A model generated the notes under the pieces. The model did not search any database. It worked only from the letters and a program-made list of their open reading frames with translations, and was not told the origin of the DNA. Below, in pieces: positions 11,433 through 23,127 of a DNA stretch of 64,000 nt; position 1 is the stretch's first letter; the number at the start of each line of letters is the position of its first letter. Made by a program: the position numbers and the translations under genes. This DNA is from Dimorphilus gyrociliatus (Eukaryota; Annelida; Polychaeta; Dinophilidae): positions 352,942-416,941 of the forward strand of contig CAJFCJ010000009.1 in the NCBI GenBank assembly GCA_904063045.1. Direction: 5' to 3'.

Positions 11433-13751
11433 AGCACGTATACGTAAAGCCTTGTTTAGAAAACGGGAAGATCTAAGAGACTGAGCAATTATCAGGAATT
11501 TTCAAGGTTTTTTTATTTTTACTAGAAAGTAAATAGGCAATGGATTTTAAATTTAATGATTCAACAGCAAATCTTAATTAGATGTATATATATTTTATTA
11601 AAAGATTAAAAGTTTGCCTCTTCTGAGAAAGTTTTCGACCGTTGTAAACGTTACGATGTCGCTCCTGAAAGTAAGTTTTTTTACACTATTTCAAATATAG
11701 TTAACAAAAGATCAACTCTTTGACTACATAGGATATATTTGCATACACCTAAACAATCTGCTTGAAATAAACTTTGAAAAAATTCCTTACTCTAATTATA
11801 ATCCTTAAAATATTCTAATTTTGTCTTTAAAGTAGAACTAGAAGAAAACAAGTACAGAATAATATCTTTCTTAAGTTTCTAGTATACCCGATCTACGCTT
11901 GCTACTGTTAACTAGGACAATTACCAAATATTTGCTATGACAATAATCCAAGCTTTTCAGAAATATAAACTTCATTGACTTCAGCATTTGTTTGCCGAAA
12001 ATATCTAATTAGTGTTGATACGAGAGAACTTGCTATAGTATACATGGATAATATAACCTATTCTTTGTATATAAACTCCTTTTGATAAAGTAATGTATGT
12101 ACATATAACAGGCATATATTGAATACACATCGCATATAAATACGTATCATTCATTCATTAATTTAACAAATTCAAATATGTACTTCATGATAAAATATTC
12201 ATAAATATGATAAATAAAATGAAATAAACATAAAATTGAATCTGCTCTTTTTATTTACTTAATACATACTCAATCACATTGCTATTTAGTTCTATTGTAT
12301 GATTTTGAAATGTCTGCCTTCAACGTTATTGTTTGAATTTGATCAAAAACTGTATATACTGTATGAATTTAAAAGCAACAATTTTCTTTTAAAAATTACC
12401 CTTCCCTAAATCTTTTCTGTATAGGAATTTTTCTTGTCTAGTTAGTTGCATTTTTCACACATTTCTCTGTATTTAATAGGAATATAAGTGGCCTTAGTCA
12501 ACTCTTTCAAAGTAAACTGAATATGCTTTTTAACAAATAAATACTATGTCTTTAATTATACAATAATATTTGAAAGTATTTTTGTTTATGTAATTGACCG
12601 GCAAATACTGAATTTACAATATTATTTCTAAGAAATATTTATCAGTTCATTTTATAGGTCATCATATTTGAACTCTTTATAAATATATATTTTAAAAACC
12701 GCCTAGTTTGATACCAAAAAAGTGAAAACTTCGTAGCTACGTAATCTTTAATATTTTCTTTTTTCTTCAAGGAAACCCCTATCGTTCTTAGAACTTTACA
12801 TAACTTTACGTTATTGGTAATTAAATCTATTGAATTTTTAAATTGTTATTAATATACAGCATATCAAATGTAGAACAAATATTGAACTACATATTTGTAT
12901 ACAGTCTATCTCTTTAAGTCTATCAATATGAACCACGTGCATTTCTACGAATATGTCAAGAAAAGAAATACGCTGAAAGAATTAGCTGCTTGTATTAACG
13001 AACTGTTGTGAAGACTATTCTTCTTCTGAGTGTTTGCTTATACTACTTTAATATCTAAAAGTTTCTTTCTCTCTTCAAGCAGGAGATTATGAGATCTCAC
13101 ACCTTTTTCTATTCTAATGCTTAGAAAAAAAGTTCAACCACAGTCTAGTATTCTATACAATTATTACATAATACAATTTCATTCAAATTTGCCTCGGTAT
13201 AAAATATAAAATATATACTCTGATTATTCGATAAGAAATATAAAAGAGTTTTAATTAGGATATATACAGAATCATAGCAAATCAGTCATTTCGTATTTAA
13301 TGTTCTACTTAATGCCCTCCCAACAAACAAAGAAAGTTGGGTAAAAAACGAAAATATCAGCACTTGGACAAACAAAATTGTATCCTAAATATAAAACCCT
13401 TCTTCCCTATTTTCATATCATCTTCTTTATACTATGTTTAAAGTGCAATAGAAATACAGTATATATATATATATATATATAATATTTCAATACTTGTATA
13501 TATATATATATATATATATATGTCCTTGTGTTCAATAGTCATTATTTGTAATCCAAAAATTAACACATAAAAAATGATGTATAAAAAAAAACACTTTCAC
13601 ATTCTTTGACTGACAATTTTTGATCTTTAATGGATTTCTTTCAATAATTGAAAAAAGGCAAGAAATGATGATAGAAAAGAAGATATGAGGAAAAAAAATT
13701 ATTAAAGTTATTGAAATTATAATTATCATTTGTGCTAACTCTTCATTTTCA
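11433..13751. other. Non-coding 5' flank of the polyketide synthase
   Basis: About 2.3 kb of AT-rich DNA with no gene that I can support. The part at about 11790-12060 has a diverged copy at 3330-3640, so it was included in the old tandem duplication. Two TA microsatellites lie near the right end. Confidence 0.6.
13459..13521. repeat. Two adjacent (TA)n microsatellites
   Basis: Two runs of alternating T and A (about 13459-13480 and 13496-13521), separated by 15 bases of other sequence, lie downstream of the CNIH4 gene. Confidence 0.95.
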
Positions 13752-14742
13752 TTATTCTCCTAGCAAGGCGAAGATAAGTCTGAAAAAGAAAGAAGAAAAA
13801 AATTTCTTTATTGTCAATAGTTTCCAATATTTAAACAAATATGGTTTGTTTTCCTTTACCCGTAAAGATAAATAAAGAATAGGATGAGATGATAGCCGAG
13901 TTTAACTATAGCAGTTTTGATATGGTTCTTCAATTGTTGTTTGTTATGTATTTCTAAAGGATCGAATATGCCTATTTGTCCTGGAGGTTTGGTCAAATAC
14001 CTTTATAAATAGGAAAAGAAATAAACATTTATTTTCTTTCTGATAAAATATTGAAATAAAAAATTAACTTACGTGTAAGCGATATAGCCGAATAGAGGCG
14101 CGTTTACTATAAATATTTTATAATTAAAGTTGAATATAAGCATTACCATTATCAAACTATGAGCAAGCAGTTCTGGTAAAACGCACTGCAGAGTAAATAA
14201 CAGAAAATTTGGTTAATAATAAGTAATATTCTTCTCCTTCCCCCTTTATGTAATTGACCAAGTTGAATCTGCTTGTGACGAATGACTAATTTTTTTTTAT
14301 CAGATAAACTTTCGATGGATATATATTTAGAAATAAGATAAAAGAAATGTATCAAAAATTCTAATTACATCTTTCCATTTCGCAGTCTATTAACTTCAAG
14401 CAGAAGAATGTCGGTATAATTACTCTCAAGGGGATACAAAATACTAAAGACATGCTACAAACTCTGTTTAACTTTTGACAGCATTGTTGTGCATTCAGGT
14501 AGTCGCATTCTAAATCAGAAAGGGTTATAGTCTTCACAAGTTAAGAAATAATGACACTTATAAAAAACGTGAACGAAATTAGGGAGATATATAATAAAAA
14601 TTAACTATATCTAGATATATCAATATAAATAATAAATTGATTACAAATATATTGAAAAGGATACAAAATATACTGCTAAAAATAGCAGTCCTGCTCCATC
14701 GATTAGTGAGACAGAATGGGTTAAAATATTAAAGGCACCCAT
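13752..14742 (-). CDS. CNIH4: Cornichon family protein 4
   Basis: 142-residue cornichon protein, a small membrane cargo receptor that helps load transmembrane proteins such as GPCRs into COPII vesicles at the ER. It has five short exons: 14742-14665, 14531-14463, 14185-14073, 14000-13860, 13779-13752. The human protein has 139 residues. Family hallmarks are the DLECDYLNA stretch followed by a CC pair, then VLPEL, then GIFDPLEIHN, and a hydrophobic C-terminus ending YLYGLIFALLGE. Hydrophobic membrane segments lie near 5-27, 55-80 and 118-140. The intron between exons 2 and 3 is unusually long for this window (277 nt). The exons are too short to show as one ORF. CNIH4 is favoured over CNIH1-3 because of the FDPxEIHN motif and the overall length. 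Confidence 0.9.
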
Positions 14743-15125
14743 TTTCTAGCTAAGTAAAACTTTCAAACAATATTATTTATACCAGTTTTCAGAGGAGTTT
14801 CGAAAAAAATAGAAAAACCTACGTGGAAGTCAATTGATAAAGCATCATAATGAAAACAATGAATAATACTATCAGTTATCAAATCCTGATCTTTTATTCT
14901 TCAGAATGAACAGCAGTACGTGAAACAAGTGTCCATTGAATCTATCCAATGATATATCGCTATGACTTATAAATATCAAATATACAATTTATGTACATGC
15001 ATGATAGTGTTACAAGTGTTCAAGAAAAAAATTAAAATTCAATCACAGGCTTAAGTTATTATGAACAAAACGAGAATGTCAACAATACAGACAGTTGAAG
15101 TAGAAATGCAGGTTGTTTTGAACAT
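14743..15125. other. Spacer between CNIH4 and USP12/46
   Basis: 383 bases with no gene seen. It lies upstream of CNIH4 and downstream of USP12/46, both on the minus strand, so it should hold the CNIH4 promoter and the USP 3' UTR. Confidence 0.5.
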
Positions 15126-17312
15126 TCATATTTCACGAGATTGATAAAAAAGAATGTATCCGCTTTCGCTTTGACCTTTTTGGAAATCTTGAGCGAGACC
15201 GTAAAAGTCTTCAAAAGTCGATGGTTCAATTTTCTGAATAATTTAAATAGTTTAATAGACAATTTATCATCAACGTCATAATATTCTTACGTCAATCATG
15301 TCATCGTCAAACAATAACCATAAGCCATGTGATTTAACAATGCTAATATAATGGCCTCTATTTGGTCCTGTTCCACAATGAACGACGACAGAAACCAAAT
15401 CATATAATCTGTCTTTGTTTACAGCGTCATCGCTCTGTAAAATAGCGTAAAATGAAAGCGAATGTATATATTTAACATCGGGAAGTAGTATTATACGTAC
15501 TGTATTATACAATCGTAATTCTAATGGAAAGACAACTCTGTAACTTAATTTTGTATATCTATTGACTTGTTCCACATATTTGAATCGCTTCAAGTGGAGG
15601 GCGAGGACCTGAGGTAGATTCTTTATTCGCATTCTAAACAAGGAAAAGATATTAACAAAATAGTTTTTAATGATGAACGACTAGATCAAGTAGTTTATAT
15701 ATCACTTACCGTTTTTGAGCTTCTTGTTTACTGCAACAAACTTCACAATAGTACTTATATTCAGCACAAAGTGTTTCGGTACTACTAAATCCTCTTAGAC
15801 AATGAGATATGGATGTATTTTGTTCGACATCAACAGACAAGTCTAGAAAGTCTTCATCTTTGCTACTAACCTAAAAATGTCATAACAGAAGTCATTAATT
15901 TAAATTTATCAATGTCCAAAAAAAAAAAAGCAATACTGATTCTATTAATTACAAGTGAATTGGACCAGAAATCCTATTAACTTTTTCTGTACAAAGCTCT
16001 AGTTATAAGTAATACATTATACAGCATCTACTAGGATCATGCATATGAGAATGAGAAAAAATTACTTGAAATGTTATAAAAGCAGAATGATATTGATATA
16101 AAATAAGTGTATATAAAATACCGTTTCGCAATTCATACACTTGGTTTCGTTCGTTAGGGTTCCCTGAAATAATTCATGAACCCATGTTGGTGGCACTATT
16201 TCATTTTTATTCAGCAATGGTCCATTAGCCATGGCAGTACTACCATTTGCAGCTGATGAATGATTAGAAAGGTTGTTGCCTTTTGCAGATTTTGAAGTTA
16301 AAGATTTTTCTATAGAAACAAATGATAAAAAAGAAAATGTAATCACTTTGCAATAATAATTCATATAAAGATGCTAGTATAATTCTTTTCAATTGGTTAT
16401 TATTCTTGTTACAACAAATATGATAATAGATAGTTGCTTTTAGTTATTTTTATGATATCAAGTGTACAGAACAAATCAATTCCTTTTAAGTAAAAGAAAG
16501 TCAGTGACTAATTGATTACCTAATTTTAAACTTTTACTTATCCTTAAAACACTTTCTTCTGTTGGTTTATATTATTTAAAATTGTTAATTTAATAGGGAA
16601 ACATAAATGCAAAAGTTAGAAGAAGATACCTTGTAGTAGATCGGCTATCGTATTCAGCAAATAATTCAAGAATTCATGCGCATCTTGTTGTAGGTAGTTA
16701 TCGAACAAATCTTGACGATAGACACATTCTTAAAATCAAAAATGGCATTTTATTGAATTATATTATACCATTTTCCCTTCGAAGACGTTGAACAAATTTC
16801 TTTGGAGCAATTGTGCCAACTTTCTTTTTCTGATTGGCAATGTTATGAAATAGATCAGCTAAACAGGTTAATAATGTTTCTTTCTTCTGATTTTTCTGTT
16901 GTTGCTTGTACTGCAGAATTTTCTCTCGGAATGGACGGCAGAAAAATAAAGCTTGCAGAACAGAATTGCAGTAGCAAGTATTACCAAACTAAAAATTTAA
17001 TAATAATGAGAATATTATTGCGAAATAATGGTAACTTACATTAATTAATCCAAAGAAATGTTCGTTGGGGGGGAACTGATCAGAACCAATTTCCTTAACT
17101 AGGTGCGATTCATTCGCTCCCTAAGCAAAAGACACATGAAATTTTTACAAGTTTATCAATTATTAAATGGTTTACAAAATTCTATCAGTTTAAAACAATT
17201 AAATCTAACGACATGCAAATATACTCGAAGCAAAAATCAAATCTAATAATAGAAATACTGATAAACCATTGCTCAAAATAGTAACACAGTCTAACAATTT
17301 AAAACTTACCAT
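15126..17312 (-). CDS. Usp46: Ubiquitin-specific protease 12/46
   Basis: 378-residue cysteine deubiquitinase of the USP12/USP46 pair. In animals this enzyme works with WDR48 (UAF1) and WDR20 and removes ubiquitin from, among others, histones and receptors. Exons: 17312-17310, 17120-17040, 16988-16769, 16728-16630, 16309-16122, 15870-15710, 15633-15501, 15434-15291, 15233-15126. Seen in the sequence are the start [14 protein letters not shown], the catalytic Cys in FGNTCYCNS, the catalytic His in GHYISIV, the acidic FDDDM, and the two zinc-ligand pairs (CMNC and CEVC). The first coding exon contains only the ATG, directly followed by the donor GTAAGT. The human proteins have 366-370 residues; the extra length is in a Ser/Asn-rich stretch before the first CxxC. 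It is head-to-head with RPL21, about 235 bases apart. Confidence 0.93.
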
Positions 17313-17547
17313 GATTTGAGCAAATTCAGTTTAATCTTGTCCCACCCTTCGCCATTTTGACTTGAATATAAACATTCTCTGTACTTTCGCTCAATGTCGT
17401 TGTGACTAAATTAAAGTCACAAATTTAGTTGTAAAGATATAAATACTTTAATATAATTTAAACTTAAGTCTCAAGCATAAAAAACAATTATAATGTTTTT
17501 ATTAAAATACGAAAACATTTAGACATCCTGCCGCTAGTCGCTACAAA
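17313..17547. promoter_or_regulatory. Likely bidirectional promoter, USP12/46 and RPL21
   Basis: About 235 bases separate the USP12/46 start codon from the probable RPL21 transcription start. Both genes should be transcribed away from this interval, so it is inferred to act in both directions. No TATA box stands out. Confidence 0.45.
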
Positions 17548-17583
17548 CTTCCTTTTCCCGTCGTCCATATTGGCAGAAAGGAG
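17548..17583 (+). promoter_or_regulatory. RPL21 5' untranslated exon with TOP-like start
   Basis: A pyrimidine run (CTTCCTTTTCCCG) at 17548-17560 looks like a 5' terminal oligopyrimidine tract, the mTOR-responsive element of ribosomal protein mRNAs. It is followed by a donor (GAG then GTAGAG) at 17584. The acceptor TTTTCAG just before 17814 joins this leader to the ATG exon. Confidence 0.55.
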
Positions 17584-17821
17584 GTAGAGTCACTTTTACA
17601 TTTTTCTTCCTTCAAAACTAGTCTCCGTAGTTTTATTTTACGAATAAGTAATTTGTATTAAGTCGAAGTATTAATTAGCGAAGAGATATGAATAAAAAAA
17701 AGGCGAATTTAGAAATTGGAAAATTTACCACGTGCTCAAGGTTGCGCGTCAAATTTTTCTCCATTTTTTTCGTCTCGCATGTTAACTTATATTTCATTTC
17801 ATTTACTTTTCAGGTGCCAAG

Positions 17822-18651
17822 ATGACCAATACCAAGGGTTACCGCCGCGGAACGCGGTATATGTTCTCAAGACAATTCCGCCACAAGGGTCTTATTCCCT
17901 TGTCCACTTATATGAAAGTCTACCGACGTGGTGATATCGTCGACATCAAGGGAAACGGCGCGGTACAAAAGGGTATGCCGCATAAATCCTACCACGGCCG
18001 TACTGGAAAAGTTTTCAACGTTACACAACATGCCGTTGGAGTCATCGTCAACAAGCGTGTAAAGTAAGTAGCCATTTTGTTTACACTAAAAGTCTTGATA
18101 GAAACTTGATGAACACATATACCCCAATTGATAAACTAATGATCAATATGATTAGTCTTTCTGAAAGAGAGAACGCCATTTTCGAAAAATTCGGCCATGC
18201 TAAGTTTGACCACGTGTTCATTTTTAACAGGGGCAGAATTTTGCCAAAGAGAATCAACGTTAGAGTAGAGCACGTCAAACACTCGAACTGTCGTTTGGAT
18301 TTCTTGAAACGTGTAAAGGAGAATGAAAACATAAAGAAAGCCGCTAAAGCTAAGAACGAAAAGTTTACCGTTAAGAGAATCGTAAGTATTCGTTTATCAC
18401 ATGTTCTTTTTCTTGCGACGCAACATGATGAATTAACCAAAAATAGCTGGAATTACCGTTTGATCTTAATGAAACGGAATTGGCATCTGAAATTCTTCAT
18501 AAAATAATGCGTTTTTCCTCTTTCCCATACCCTCCACTTAACGGCTTTTTTTTTCAAACAGCCGGAGCAACCCAAGGAGGCTCACTACGTTAGAACAAAG
18601 TTCAACAAGCCTCAATTTTTGACACCTATTCCTTACGAGTTTATTGCCTAA
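17822..18651 (+). CDS. RPL21: 60S ribosomal protein L21 (eL21)
   Basis: 160-residue large-subunit ribosomal protein, the same length as the human protein. Coding exons are 17822-18063, 18231-18381 and 18562-18651. The protein opens [17 protein letters not shown], contains [18 protein letters not shown] and ends EPIPYEF-like (PIPYEFIA), as expected for eL21. A separate 5' UTR exon lies upstream. Both coding introns carry box C/D snoRNA candidates, in line with the known habit of ribosomal protein genes to host snoRNAs. A polyadenylation signal AATAAA lies at 18891. Confidence 0.97.
18104..18166 (+). ncRNA. Box C/D snoRNA candidate, LSU rRNA guide (RPL21 intron)
   Basis: It lies in the first coding intron of RPL21. 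Box C-like TTGATGA is at 18106-18112 and box D CTGA at 18161-18164. The 11 bases just before box D (18150-18160, GATTAGTCTTT) are exactly complementary to the conserved LSU rRNA sequence AAAGACTAATC. By the D+5 rule the modified base would be the A after G in AAAGA. The terminal stem is weak and box C deviates at its first base. Confidence 0.5.
18421..18494 (+). ncRNA. Box C/D snoRNA, SSU rRNA guide (RPL21 intron)
   Basis: It lies in the second coding intron of RPL21. Box C ATGATGA is at 18425-18431, a D'-like TTGA at 18460-18463 and box D CTGA at 18487-18490. Fourteen bases at 18445-18458 (AGCTGGAATTACCG) are perfectly complementary to the universally conserved 18S sequence CGGTAATTCCAGCT. 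The D'+5 rule points to the U that follows the decoding-centre GG, which corresponds to yeast U578 (guide snR77) and human U627 (guide SNORD65). The numbering is from knowledge, not computed here. Confidence 0.65.
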
Positions 18652-19056
18652 TACAGTTGAAGATGAATGAAATCGAAAAACATCGTTCTTTAGTTTTTTA
18701 ACACGCGTTAGTATTCTGAATGTTCAAAAATAGAACAGATGAAAAACCATCGTAAGTTATCACCACAGGAAATATCTTCGAGAGCTAGGAATCAAACGTT
18801 TATGGACCGTGTTTGATTCAATACTTCAGAAAAACGAAGTCAAATATAATACAATACGTTGACGCAAAATTTGCAAAGTAGATGATTATAAATAAAAATA
18901 CATTTCAAGTATATGACTCTGCGGTTTCAAATTGAATAATAAGAGATATAATGAGTAAAAAGTTGTTCTAAAGGACTAGCTCAAAAACAATATTTCCGGT
19001 TTTGTATATCTAAAAGAGTATTTTATTAGAGAAATAGTAAATTTTGTTTAAAACGA
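18652..19056. other. Intergenic 3' region, RPL21 and SOCS-box gene
   Basis: 405 bases between two convergent genes. It holds the RPL21 3' UTR with AATAAA at 18891-18896 and otherwise no gene. Confidence 0.6.
18891..18896 (+). terminator. Polyadenylation signal of RPL21
   Basis: Canonical AATAAA about 240 bases after the RPL21 stop codon. It is the first clear signal downstream on that strand. Confidence 0.5.
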
Positions 19057-20778
19057 TCAATGCACCGGAATAGGATTTAAAACATCAACTTCCTTCAAAT
19101 AGTCTGCCGCCAAGTCCTTGACCATTATATTTTTAACAAGACAATTTTCTGTATGTTCCGTATATAAGTCGTCTTTGCTCTCCGGTATCTCTATCTTTGA
19201 CATGACGCCTAGTACTTGAAGTACATCTTCTAGAAGAATTAGACTCTGCATAGGTTGAGGGAGTCGCAAACCTGAGATAAAATTTTCAATATTTTCCCGC
19301 CTATTTTCTCGAAGAGTAGTGACTGCCAGGTTGACTAGAGTTCTTGGTTTTGAACAAAGGTCAATTTCGTCAAGAAGACAACTTGAGAATGTACATTTCT
19401 GACTAGATGTTAAAAATAAAACCTTAAGTAGTCTCCTACAATTTTCATCTGAGGATAAAGATAAGGTAAGATAAGACTAAGATAGGAAATTTAAAAGTTT
19501 ACCCAAAGCTGCGAGTTCAAAACTGCCGGGAGTTTTGCCAGTGAATACGAATCCATTTTGTAGAAGCATAGGCAAGACCCAATACGCCTCTTCTATGAAA
19601 TTAGTCATTTTTTCAGTAATGGCTCTAAATATTCGATAGCAAAACTGATTTCCCAGTTTCTTTAGGGGCATTTTATGCTTATTGAAAAATCTAACAATAT
19701 CATAAACTGTCTTTCTCTGATGTTGTACAGTATTTGGCACAACAACGTAGACGGACGCACACCAAGCCTTATTTAACCACAGACTATAGACTTTTTTTAA
19801 AGTTTGCTTCTCAACAAAAAAGTCAGATAGCATTTGAACTTTGAATAAATTAGCAAAATCTACGCTCCAAATTCCACAATATAAATTCTCATCAGATATC
19901 TCCATTATATAATCGTGAAGTTCCTGTAGAATATACGGGTTCTTTTGAATAAAGTAATCGCGAATCTCCTCTGATGTTTCAATTAAATGGAAAGCTTCGT
20001 TATTGGATGGAATGTAATTCTTTAAATCTGGTTTCTCGTCAAGTAATTTAAAAAAAACATTCGAATTACCATTTTTATAACAATCAAAGAGTAATTTTTC
20101 GCTATTACTATCTCTGATACTTCCGTACAATTCCATGAATTTCTCAATATGTTGCCAAGTAACATTCCTCTCAGAGTAAAATTGAATATCATATCTTCTC
20201 TTACTTCTCCAATGGGAACTGAATCTTATTTTATTCTTTAGCCAATCAAGCATGACTATAATTAGTTTGAGTTCATCAGTGACACCTCTGGCTAATAAAA
20301 AAGCTAAGACTTTGTTATTTATTTCAAAGTTTCTCTGTAAAAGGAACCATTTCCATAAATGAAGAAAATGATCGATGTAGTTATTTTCAATGCAATATAT
20401 CAATGTATTATAAGATAGAGATGACAAATGGTCATCTCCAAATATACCGGATACTGCATCTATTTTATGGCAATCTAAATACTTCGTAATTAAAGGCCAT
20501 ATTAATTTCTTTTTGCAACATTCGAAACATTTACGATATTTTATCAACATTGAATAATCCTTTATGTTAACATTAAGAATTGAGCAAATGTAGTCGTTGC
20601 CTGCTAAGGAACAAAATTTCTTTATCGCTTTGTTTGTTATTTCCAATGATACATCAGCTGATGCACAAAAGTTTAATATCCCTGTTTTGGGTAGGCAATA
20701 TGCTGCAACGGGTATATCTACTGATGCATCTAAAATCTTCTCTACTATCGATTCCGTAAGGAACAAATTCTCAGACAT
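19057..20778 (-). CDS. SOCS-box protein of unknown family (paralogue 1)
   Basis: 555-residue protein in two exons (20778-19503 and 19448-19057). I do not recognise the long N-terminal part. It is rich in helix-forming, Leu/Ile/Lys residues and has no clear ankyrin consensus, though it may be strongly diverged repeats. The C-terminal region reads PRTLVNLAVTTLRENRR followed by ISGLRLPQPMQSL, which fits a SOCS box (BC box plus a Cul5-box-like LxLPxP). The usual BC-box Cys is Ala here. SOCS-box proteins are substrate receptors of Elongin B/C-Cullin E3 ubiquitin ligases, so that role is inferred. The gene at 25847-27475 is a divergent relative: VLPMLLQNGFVFTG here matches VLPIFMEYGYVYRG there, and KKVYSLWL matches YKIYLYWQ. 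Confidence 0.75.
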
Positions 20779-22310
20779 TGTTTAATAGAGTATGAGGAAG
20801 GGTAATGATGAAAGATCTTTGAGTACGTGCTGCTCTACGAAGTTCCAATCTGAAATCGTTGCCGTTGACAAATTTGATCAAGTCTACATGGACAAGTTAT
20901 TCCTTAAACTCAAGAAACTAATTAGTCAAAAAATTGGAAAAAGCGCTTTCAAATTTCAAATTTCCGGTTCCGTATTTTCTTCACAGTCATATGTCAAATA
21001 GAGGCAAAAGTGTCCAAATTTAAAAAGGATGCAAATAAATTATATTGTCCAGTTGAATATATTTAATTTAAACGTAATCAAATTAATTTTCTTATGTTAA
21101 CGATATTAGGTGATATATCGCCTATTCTGTCAAAAGTAATTGGACAATGCACTGAAGACGTTAGACAAAGAACAATACGCCATCTATCGTATAAAAACAT
21201 TATCAACATGATTTCCCATGAGATGATTTAACAAACACTGGAATTTTTAAGAAACGAAGAAAATAAGCCTACTTTTAAAGAGAGAGAGAGAGAGAAGGCC
21301 CGCAAGAAAAATTATAAATTTTATTTCCAAACAAACAAAAAATTACACATCAATACAACCATGTGGTTTGTTCTAGAAAATCAAATCCTTTCAAGTCTTT
21401 ACAACAAGGGTAAACTTGTTTCGTTATAATTCTCATGAAAGGACTATGTTAAGGTTATTGTTGTTTTGCATTGACTAAATAATATTCTTTTTTTTTAAAG
21501 GGTAATATATCTACTCTTTTATTGGACAGGGGCTCAGACAAATTATGTAGGCTAGCTTCTCACACTGTCTCATATGAGATGAAGGGGGCTTTGTTTTAGA
21601 AATAAATGTTCTATCGTCCTAAATATTAACATAAATATATTTTTTATTGAAATAATACTCTCTTTCTTTTATCCGTCTAAATATAGAGCATTGTATCTAA
21701 ATGTCCTGCATAAAACATAATATTTAAGATAAGTAAGAAAAAGCACCGATTGAATTCGTATATTTGGATTATAGGTTAAATACTTCTTTCTATTCTTTTA
21801 AAGTCAACCATTAAACACTACAATAACAGTTTCCTTCTTGAAGAGAAATTCAATATATTTTTAGTTTTAATTCAAATCTCTTAGAAAAAATCTTTTTATA
21901 AGAACATGCTATTTATATAAAAAATAATAGCCAGTGGTTCAATTAGCTTTTATATTTCTATATTGTTAAATTCGATAAAACAAACAGAATTCTTTCAATT
22001 ATTGATGCCTTATTGATCTTTGTTAGATAAAGACATTTCCTTTTTATTTATAATATACTTTCTGTAATGAAATTGCGTTTGAATAGACAAGGAATGATTT
22101 AAATTTACAGTTTTTTAAAAAAATTTCCCTTGTTTGAATTTATGGCGGTAAAATACCGGAAACAAATAAAATTTAAAACTGACTTGAAGGTGCGGTGCTG
22201 TCATACCGGATATTGTAATATCGCTTAGAAACAGACGTAAATAACGAATTATATGTGTATTAGAGAATATTTGACGAGTTATTAAAGAAAAGAGTTAATA
22301 GTCTATCAGA
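20779..22310. other. Intergenic region between SOCS-box gene and TXNDC9
   Basis: About 1.5 kb between two divergently transcribed genes. I see a (GA)n tract at 21280-21296, a CGCCATCTATCG motif at 21179-21190 that recurs at 27632, and no convincing gene. Confidence 0.55.
21280..21296. repeat. (GA)n microsatellite
   Basis: Eight GA units in a row, upstream of TXNDC9. Similar GA tracts recur in other non-coding parts of the window. Confidence 0.9.
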
Positions 22311-23127
22311 ATGGCAGCAGATCAAGCATCACAAATAATACAAAACCAATTGGAACAGGTATTATTGATGATTACAAATTTTCAATGTGCACGTGCAAGT
22401 TCTGACGGCAACAAAATTCTTCTTTAATTTATAGGTAGCTAAGGTTGTTGAACAGCAAGTAGACGCCGAAATTGAACGACTGGATAAACTCGATGAGAAC
22501 GATCTGGAAAGTATACGAAAACAAAGAATCGCCCAAATGAAGAAAATGCAAGAAATGAAAGCGAACTGGAAACAACTAGGTAACAGATTTTTTTGTCGAC
22601 TTTTTTCAACATAAGAAATAACTTTATGTATTATTCCTATCATAGGTCATGGAGAATACTCAGAATTAGCAGAAGAAAAAGAATTTTTTGAAGTTGGAAA
22701 ACAATCGAAAAATGCTGTTTGCCATTTTTACCGTGACAGTGCTGAACGATGCAAAATCGTTGATAAGCATCTCAGAATCTTGGCTGCGAAACACTTAGAG
22801 TGCCGATTTGTTAAAATAAACGCTGAGAAGGCTCCATTTTTGGCCGAAAGACTCAAGATTCGAGTTATCCCCACTCTATGTCTCATTAAAGACTCGAAAA
22901 CGAAAGATTATATTGTTGGCTTTGACGATTTAGGCGGTCGTGATGACTTTTCAACTGAGATGATGGAATGGAGAATAGCCCAGGCCCAAGTTATTAATTA
23001 CAGTGGCGATCTACTAACACCACCTGATCAACCAAAAAAAAGTACTAAAATTATAGGAGTATCAAAGAAAGGAAAAACTATCAGGGGTGGAGACGACGAC
23101 GACGACAGTTCAGACGACGACTATTAA
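22311..23127 (+). CDS. TXNDC9: Thioredoxin domain-containing protein 9 (phosducin-like)
   Basis: 224-residue phosducin-like/thioredoxin-fold protein (human: 226). In other animals it modulates the CCT/TRiC chaperonin in folding of actin and tubulin. Exons: 22311-22358, 22435-22579, 22646-23127. There is a helical N-terminus with Gln/Glu/Lys-rich segments, a thioredoxin-like core (residues about 70-175) with [19 protein letters not shown] and the conserved [11 protein letters not shown], and an acidic tail ([13 protein letters not shown]). A redox-active CxxC is absent, as is normal for this family. Confidence 0.95.

Noticed and set aside
12928-13011. 27-codon ORF MNHVHFYEYVKKRN on the plus strand
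   Set aside because: Too short, isolated, and without splice partners or family resemblance.
20792-21001. 69-residue ORF just upstream of the SOCS-box gene
   Set aside because: Its ATG lies 13 bases from the ATG of the opposite gene, it lies in the presumed 5' UTR, and it resembles nothing.
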